From Valencia hispanica (taxonomy: Eukaryota; Chordata; Actinopteri; Cyprinodontiformes; Valenciidae): a stretch of 64,000 nt of DNA. The notes beneath the pieces were generated by a model. That model saw nothing but the letters and a program-made list of their open reading frames with translations, did no database searches and was not told the origin of the DNA. The position numbers and the translations under genes are program-made. The stretch spans positions 51,365,069-51,429,068 of the forward strand of contig OY747712.1 of the NCBI GenBank assembly GCA_963556495.2, read 5' to 3'. This document shows, in pieces, positions 57,331-64,000 of the stretch; the first letter of the stretch is position 1; the number at the start of each line of letters is the position of its first letter.

Positions 57331-59560
57331 TCACTAGTGAGATTAAATATATCTTAGTCATCTTATTTACAAGTTAAAGGAATAATACCCTTTTTTCAGT
57401 TTAAAGCTCTGAAAAGGTCCAGCATGATGCCCAAATCAGCGCGCACATAAAACGTACGTATGGATTCCAAATCCATACGCACGTTTTATTAAACTGAGGG
57501 TACATATGAACCTCAACATATGAACCTCAACATAATTTCTGCACCCGACCCCTGCTGGCCTCCGTGCAGAGATGAAGAGAAGATTGTTGAGTGTTTTTAT
57601 TTTTATATTCCTCTAGTCTGTCAAACGGATTCTGGATTGATTGCGCAGAATCCCCTCTGCAGCCATTAATTTATGAAGGTGTTTGCCTATGTTGTTTAAT
57701 AGAAATTTTTAATTAACCTAACCTTAACCTATTATCAATTCAAAGATGCAAACTCTCTGAGGATCAGTATGATTTGTTTTGATAATGAAGCATATGTTTG
57801 CGGGAGAAACAGAAGGCTTTCACAATATTTAACAAGTTTTATTTTCAAGAATAAAAAAAATAAAATCATCAAAAAAGGTGAAAAACGTGCTCTTGACTTG
57901 ACTCCAAGCCCTCCGCCCTCGGCTGTATCAGGGTATTGTCGACCGTGGCCCATTTCTGGAGAGTAGAATTGAAATCATTATTAAATTACAATTATTACTG
58001 TATTAATCCATTCATAGCAGCACACATGAGACACTTTCATTCACACGCATTCAACACACATGCAGTGCACAGAAAGCACTTTTCATACAGGGAATTTAAT
58101 ACTTTACACATTATTATACACTATATATACAGTCAATGTTACACACATGTAAACATATTGCAGATTACACTAGGCTAATAAACATCCTCCACTCGGCTTT
58201 ATATAAATTTGGACAGCAATCTGTTTCGAGACTCATTTTTTATCCACGTTGTGATAATTCAGTTTAAATTGCTGTATTTCGTTCGACTGTAATTATAGTA
58301 ACACTACATTTTAATAATTATTTTAAGTTATGAGTTCTTATCTCATGAGATTGGGGAAAAAAAGAAAGCCATCGGAGGCCCACAGATGGCTGCAGTGGAA
58401 TGAAGCGGAGGCGCTATACATACAGTCAATGAACGGATTAGCCTTTAGCTTTGGTAGCCAAGTTTAGCATCAGAGCTAAAGGCGCGGGAGCAGAATCGGC
58501 GGGATTACGACAGAAATACACGCCCCGCGAGGGCCAAGCAGGGCCGAGTCTACAGTGAAGATCCCGCCCTTATGCCCTTTTAGGAACATGCTGCATCAGA
58601 GCCGGGGAGGAGGAGTCTGTAAATCCGCCATGATTTCCCCATGAACGTGGTCATTGTGGTAAACGGGGAGGAGTGTGGAAACGCTGTCCATTATTTATAC
58701 AGTCAATGTGTGGAAGGCCTCTGCTTTAGCTAACAGACCAAGGAACAATGGAGTTAATCTTTCACCTAAGACCAGCTAACGCAGGTTGGACCGAGTCCGA
58801 CTCTGCTGACCAGGTGATCAGACAGCAAGAAAGAGGGAGGAAAAGAGAGAGAGACAAAAAGAAAGAAAGATCCACACAGGATAAAACTGTTTCAAACACA
58901 GCAAATACAACTCAAACTCATGCGTGCGGCGACGCTAAATGAGCCACAGGTTTCAGTGCTTTAAAAAAAACCACTTTAGACCAACAATGAACGAGATCTA
59001 ACTTGTTAAGAACTCTATTTTCTCTATTTATCTCCGCCCAGAAACAAGATTAGCATAAATGAACCGGTTCAGTCCTACTTTGTGTTGAGGAAGGTCCAGT
59101 CCACCAGGAGGGGAGCAAAATGTGTCTGTATTTAAGCAAGAAAAGGATGCGGAGGATTTTAGGACTGTGTCCCAACTGCAGGCTGGATGGCCTGCAGGTC
59201 GATGTCATAACGAACTGTCTTGGAACAGTCTGGATATCGCCCAAACTAGATACACAGACAGCAAGGGCACTTTGAAGCTTTAAAATGAGAGTTCTTCCCA
59301 GTCCAGCAGGTCAGAACAAAAGATAATCTTCACCGGTAAGACGTCCTCTGTATGGCAGGAGTTTCTGCTAAGAACCTCTGCTGAGAACAGTTTGAAAATG
59401 ACCACCATTACCATTCTTATAGCCCTTTGGCTGTGATGTCATTGTTGATGTCACCATTGGTGGTCACGGACCAATAGGAGTGTGTTGGGGGTCATCGCTA
59501 GGATTGCTGGGAAATGTGGTCTGCTCAGTCCATCTATGAAAAATGGCTTCCAGCCGTCCA
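57331..59560. other. Unassigned region with a hairpin and repeat-like pieces
   Basis: Arms 57447-57466 and 57471-57489 form a long imperfect inverted repeat (ATAAAACG.ACGTATGGAT). The motif ATACAGTCAATG occurs near 58127, 58421 and 58697, suggesting fragments of one interspersed repeat. A Lys/Arg-rich frame at 58748-58942 looks like low-complexity chance. No gene is supported. Confidence 0.35.
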
Positions 59561-59569
59561 ACAGTCTGT

Positions 59570-59695
59570 TCAGTTCATTTGACGAAAATGGAGTCACAAC
59601 ACACAGCTGCAGCTGATTTAGAACGCGGCTGCTCGTGTCCTCACTAGAACCAGGAAAGTAGAGCACATCACCCCAGTTCTAAAGTGCTTCCCTAG
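59570..59695 (+). mobile_element. Small L2-like LINE fragment
   Basis: Bases for [21 protein letters not shown], partly mutated, are recognisable at 59613-59690 (GAACGCGGCTGCTCGTGTCC, AGAGCACATCACCCCAGTTC). Confidence 0.7.
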
Positions 59696-59969
59696 GGGCA
59701 AACTTCACAGGCCAAATATGAAGCCCACCCTGAAGTGACAAAAAAATGCAGTGGCTGTTCCCATTGACTCCCATGTTAAAAAGGCCAACTTCACAGAAGA
59801 AATAAACATGTTTACAGTCTGGTTCAAAAAATAATTTAATAGGTCAAGTACACCGTCATGACAACTCTGAGTGGGGTGAATTTTTGTATAACTCATCCGT
59901 TTAGATGTAAATTAAGCTTGAAGTTATGAATAATAAGGAGCGTGTCCTTTAGATTGACTGGTTTCAGAT

Positions 59970-60268
59970 GAGCCGTCAGCGCTGGCGGCTAGCGCCTTGC
60001 CCCCCGCTTGTTCCAGGGAAAGCCTTCAGCCTTGGCCTCATGTTGAATGTCTAGGCCATTTTATTTCTCTGATCTTGACCCATCAGTTGCGTGTGCAATG
60101 TTTATTCATGTTTGGATGTTAATCGTGCGCTTATTAGACAAAAATGGCTTGGTTGATCATTGATTGCACTAACAGACCGTCCAGAAGCCTCTGCTCCATT
60201 TATTTCAATAAATAAAATGTTATTTCTGCTGTGCATTTAACAGAAAACTGCTTGGTCAAAAATGAGCT
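59970..60268. repeat. Interspersed repeat, copy 2, cut by the gypsy LTR
   Basis: Homologous to 7017-7310. It stops at TGGTCAAAAATGAGCT, where the chromovirus LTR begins, so the LTR element landed inside or at the edge of this repeat. Confidence 0.75.
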
Positions 60269-60901
60269 TGTCATGTTTGCTGAGTTAAATGACTCAAAGG
60301 CAGCACCAGATTCAGAAAACCAGACTGTATTGTTTGGATATGATAAAAGATGTTTATAGAAACAGAATAAGAAGTCTCTGGTTGATCGCCGGGGAAAAGC
60401 GGGTTCACGGTGGCAGACGGAGGAACTGCAGCAGAGAAGGAGATGTAAGAAGGTGTGGCGATATTGTGAGGCAGAGAGTGGATATTTACTCACGGGGTGA
60501 AGGTGATGTCCGATCTTGGAGGGAGGGATGTAGGATCCGAAACCAGGAAGTGAGAGGAGGCTGATGTAACGCTAGGTGGTGTGTGATAGCAGGTGGAGCG
60601 GGCAGGCGGACAGGTAGGTGGAGAACTAGGCAGACCAGCGGAGGAGATGGAGCAGAAGCCGACCAGGAGGAAATCCAGAGCGATAGGTAAGTTGTTTCCG
60701 GAAGGCTTCACCGTAGGAACGGAGATCAGAAAAGGAAACCAACTTCGAAGGATCAGAGAGTCTGGATCAGGACCACGCTGGAAGCGAGAACCATCTGGCG
60801 TCAGCTTGCAGTCTCCGTTCCTCTTTTGAAGCTGGGGATGATGAGCCTGAATGAGCAGCACCTGTCACCAATCAGCCACGCCCCTGCAGAGAAGGTAGGA
60901 G

Positions 60902-60938
<37 letters not shown>

Positions 60939-60970
60939 CAGAAGCACCGGCAGAGACACGGATCCTAACA
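60269..60970 (-). repeat. 3' LTR of the chromovirus-type element
   Basis: The reverse strand begins TGTTAGGATCCG directly after the polypurine tract and ends ACATGACA, giving TG..CA ends over 702 bp. It contains a CA microsatellite at 60904-60937. The 5' LTR is outside the window. Confidence 0.8.
60904..60937. repeat. (CA)n microsatellite in the gypsy LTR
   Basis: About 17 CA units inside the LTR. Confidence 0.95.
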
Positions 60971-60981
60971 GTACCCCCCCT

Positions 60982-61700
60982 AACGGACGCCTCCTGGCGG
61001 CCGACCAGAGGTGGATGCAGCAGATGCCTCAAAATCAGCAATAAGCTGATCATCAAGGATGAACGACTTGGGGACCCAGCAAAGAGCTGGAGGAGACAGG
61101 TTTGATCTCTGATACGTGGAAGACTGGATGAACACGGAGATGGGATGGAATCTTGAGTTTGACCGTAGATGGACTGATGACTTGTTTGATGGGGAATGGA
61201 CTGAGGAACTGAGGAGCAAGTTTTTTAGGATGGGATCTGAGCGGGAAAATCTTTGGATGAGAGCCAAACCTGTTGTCCTGATGAATAATGCGGTGCTGGT
61301 CGCCTCTTCTTATCTGCGTAATGTTTGTTCTGAGCGGCGGTGCGTTGGAGGGCGGCGTGAGCCTGGTTCCAGACACGTCTGATGGCGCGGATACGAGCAC
61401 GGACCGATGGCAAAACTGGTTCAGGGAAGAAGTCTGCGAGAAGAGATGGTTGGTAGCCGAGTGATATTTCAAAAGGAGAGAATCCAGTTGCTGAGGAAAC
61501 GTGAGAGTTATGGGAGTATTCGACCCAGGGGAGATGGATAGACCAGGTAAGTGGGTTAAGACTGCACAGACAACGGAGGGTGTTTTCGATTTCTTGATTA
61601 AGTCTCTCACACTGACCGTTAGACTGAGGGTGGTATCCGGAGGTGAGTTTGGATGTGGCTCCCAGTGCAGAACAGAGGTTGGTGGGATGATTTATTTCGG
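60982..61700 (-). pseudogene. Integrase C-terminal part and chromodomain remnant, deleted and frameshifted
   Basis: The reverse strand carries the third integrase catalytic block (YHPQSNGQCERLNQE), WVEYSHNSHVSSATGFSPFE and HYADKKRRPAP, then the GPY-type HPVFHVSEIKPVSSSS. The chromodomain is mostly missing; only WVPKSFILDDQLIADF remains, followed by a stop beside the polypurine tract. At about 61697 the sequence passes in frame from the RNase H end (LNPRQFRWSLFF) to late integrase, so the zinc-binding domain and the first two catalytic Asp blocks are deleted. Confidence 0.85.
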
Positions 61701-61847
61701 TTGCAGAAAAGAAGAGGGACCAGCGGAACTGTCTGGGGTTGAGTCTCTTGGCGGTTTGGAGATAAGACAGGTTCTTATGATCAGTCCAGACAATAACCGG
61801 GATCTCCGTGCCCTCCAGCCAATGACGCCATTACTCTAGGGCCAATT

Positions 61848-62878
61848 TTATAGCCAGTAACTCTCGGTCGCCGATGTCGTAGTTCTTCTCTGCCGGGGAG
61901 AATTTCTTAGAGAAGAAGGCACAAGGGTGAATCTTGTGGTCTGACGATGATCTCTGGGATAGTATGGCGCCAACAGCGGTGTCAGTTGCATCCACTTCCA
62001 AAATGAACTGTTGAGTGGTATCTGGTTGTGTGAGGGAGGAGCCTGGATGAATGATTTCTTTAATTGTTGAAAGGCGTGGTTAGCATCAGGAGTCCATTTG
62101 AAGGTTTTTTTGGAAGAAGTGAGGGTATTAAGTGGTTCAGCGAGTTTACTGTAGTTGTTGATGAATCGTCGGTAAAAATTGGCAAAACCTAGGAAACGTT
62201 GTAACTGTTTGTGGGTCTCTGGGACTGGCCAGTCCCTGATGGTCTCGATCTTGGCCGGGTCTGCCCTCACCTGCCCGTCTCCCAGAATGAAGCCAAGAAA
62301 AGTTACAGATGTGACATGGAACTCACACTTCTCTGCCTTCACGTAGAGACGGTTTTCCAGGAGCTGTTGCAGGACTTGTCTGACGTGGACCTTATGTTCT
62401 TGGAGGGAATGAGAGAAAATTAGAATATCATCGAGATAGACAAACACAAACTTGTTCATAAAGTCACGTAAGACGTCATTAACCAGATTTTGGAATACGG
62501 CGGGGCGTTGGATAATCCGAATGGCATGACCAGGTACTCGAAATGTCCAATGGGTGTCTTGAAGGCGGTCTTCCACTCATCTCCCTCTCTAATGCGGACA
62601 AGATGGTAGGCGTTTCTGAGGTCCAACTTTGAATAAATCTTTGCCTGACTGACGGGTTCCATGGGAGAGGAGAGTAATGGGAGTGAATATTTGTTCTTAA
62701 TGGTGATTTGATTTAATCCTCTGTAGTCGATGCAGGGACGAAGTGAACCATCCTTTTTATTCACAAAGAAGAACCCTGCACCGAGAGGGGAGGACAAGGG
62801 TCTAATGATGCCGGAATCCAATGAATCTTGAATATAATTTTCCATAGCTTCTCTTTCTTTAATGGAAAGGTTGTACAA
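61848..62878 (-). pseudogene. Gypsy reverse transcriptase / RNase H region
   Basis: The reverse strand holds [48 protein letters not shown] and the catalytic [26 protein letters not shown] and [15 protein letters not shown] blocks follow, with a degraded RNase H start. A frame change near 62520 splits the RT, and another near 62040 disrupts RNase H. Confidence 0.9.
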
Positions 62879-63038
62879 ACGACCGGAAGGAAGTGGAGCA
62901 CCAGGTAGAAGATCTATCGCACAGTCATAAGGACGATGAGGTGGAAGAGAGAGAGCCAGATCCTTGCTGAAAACTTGACATTAATCGTGGTATTCATTGG
63001 GAATGTTTGTGAGATCAGGGATGGATTCAGGAGTGGAT

Positions 63039-63420
63039 TTAGATTCTGTTTTGACCGGAATGGCTGATCGAAGACAAGATTTTAAAACAATGAGTGCTCC
63101 AGGAATCAATTCGGCAGTGTGTCCAATTGATTTGTGGGTTGTGGGTGACAAGCCAGGGATACCCCAGAACTATGGGAGTTTCACTGTTGGGGAAGATGAG
63201 AAATTTAATTTCTTCTTGATGGTTGTCAGAAACTATTAAAGTAATGGGTTGAGTTTGATGGGTTATGGATGTCATGATGCTGCCATCTAGGGCGGTGACT
63301 GAAATGGGATGACTGAGAGCAAAGAAAGGAATGTCCAAATGTTTTACCAGATCAGGAGGAAGCAGGTTTTGTTCAGAACCGGAGTCAATGAGGGCTAATT
63401 GATTAGAAGGGGTTTTCTTT
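63039..63420 (-). pseudogene. Gypsy aspartic protease region
   Basis: The reverse strand encodes LALIDSGSEQNLLP (catalytic DSG, about 63400-63355) and, downstream, FPNSETPIVLGYPWLVTHNP, the C-terminal protease block leading into RT. Between protease and RT there is a stop near 62982. Confidence 0.8.
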
Positions 63421-64000
63421 TATTTATTAATGAGTGTTACAGAAACGGAGAGTCTGTTAAATTGTTTAGGCCCCGCCAGGACCCCTACCTTCACTGACAG
63501 GGAGCTCCTTTTGGGCGAACAGGGCAGTGGGAGATGTAATGGTTTGGAGATCCACAGTAGAGACAACAATTCTCGGCAATACGTTTCTGTCTTTCTTGTG
63601 GGGTTAAGCGAGTTCTGCCAATGAGCATGGGTTCAGGGGATCCTTCTCTTGAGGTAGAAAATTGCTTTGGAACAGGTGAATGTTTTCGTATTTCAGAATG
63701 GATGGAAGATTGAGCTCTTGTCTTAATTCTTTCACGAGAACGTCTATCCACCTTGATGGCTAAAGCGATCAGATCATCTAGAGTTTCGGGGTCATCTCTT
63801 GTGGCTAGGTCGTCTTAGATTTTTTTCATTAAGAGCTTGGTAGAATGCTCCCTTGAGGGCCGGATCGTTCCAACCTGATTCTTCAGCTAGGATCCTAAAA
63901 TCTACTGCAAATTCTGCAACTGGACGAGATCCCTGTTTCATGGACCAAAGCTTTCGGCCTGACTCTTCCTTATTTTTATTAGGAGAGAAGGTCAGATTGA
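63421..64000 (-). pseudogene. Gypsy gag: capsid C-terminal part and zinc knuckle
   Basis: The reverse strand holds the capsid block [20 protein letters not shown] and [11 protein letters not shown], then a frame change near 63815 (with stops such as TAA on the sense strand). An Arg-rich linker and a perfect CX2CX4HX4C knuckle, CLYCGSPNHYISHC, follow near 63560. The gag start is beyond the window. Confidence 0.85.

Larger units (their letters stand above)
60269..64000 (-). mobile_element. Ty3/gypsy chromovirus-type LTR retrotransposon, 5' part beyond the window
   Basis: On the reverse strand, gag, protease, RT, RNase H, integrase and a chromodomain remnant run from 64000 down to 60980. They are followed by a polypurine tract (GGGGGGG, 60971-60981) and the 3' LTR. 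The order and the C-terminal chromodomain are those of the Sushi-like group known from fish. Stops, frameshifts and an internal deletion inactivate it. Confidence 0.9.

Noticed and set aside
58120..58720. Three ATACAGTCAATG motifs as target duplications of one element
   Set aside because: Spacing is irregular and no terminal repeats pair with them; probably pieces of a common interspersed repeat.

Overview
The window is vertebrate nuclear DNA, most likely from a teleost fish. It holds part of one ordinary intron-split gene buried in transposable elements typical of ray-finned fish: Rex1-like, L2-like and L1-clade LINEs, Tc1 transposons, a PIF/Harbinger element, hAT elements and their MITEs, and a chromovirus-type Ty3/gypsy element. 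There is no prokaryotic gene organisation. Elements are assigned from protein motifs, terminal repeats and target-site duplications read by eye; no database search was possible.

Host gene: eight exons on the + strand between 3686 and 16973 encode the N-terminal ~198 residues of a CDC14 phosphatase, closest to CDC14A. All splice sites are canonical and the frame stays open across every junction. The exons carrying the catalytic HCxxGxxR loop are not visible in the remaining 47 kb. Either the next intron is extremely long or the locus is truncated.

Layout. 1-2287: decayed Rex1-like LINE. 2400-3290: Tc1 relic and a TG microsatellite before the cdc14a first exon. 3686-16973: cdc14a, whose introns contain a hAT element, a THAP relic, L2 pieces, a P2X7-C-like exon, an antisense multi-exon transposase pseudogene and two hAT MITEs. 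17060-18900: Tc1, L2 and BED-finger relics. 18905-23943: near full-length L2-like LINE with an esterase-type ORF1. 24019-41020: 17-kb nest, an LTR element with 444-bp LTRs and no visible coding capacity, invaded by an intact Tc1-like transposon (26107-27734) and an 8.1-kb full-length L1-clade LINE (32298-40435). 43048-49575: Rex1 and L2 copies with a 2.6-kb chimeric insertion. 49650-51090: second Tc1-like element, broken. 51247-53062: reverse-strand Rex1-like LINE fused to a 167-bp GA microsatellite. 54682-57330: Harbinger element with an intact-looking Myb-like gene and a truncated transposase. 60269-64000: 3' LTR and decayed gag-pol of a chromovirus on the minus strand, running off the window.

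The nesting gives relative ages: L1 is younger than the LTR element it interrupts; the hAT element at 8339 is younger than the repeat around it; the chimeric insertion at 44171 is younger than its L2 host. Only the Tc1 at 26107 has a fully open transposase. The items most worth a second look are that transposon, the 2.9-kb G-rich L1 3' region with quadruplex-type motifs, the chimeric retrocopy, the coding-free LTR element and the missing cdc14a catalytic exons.
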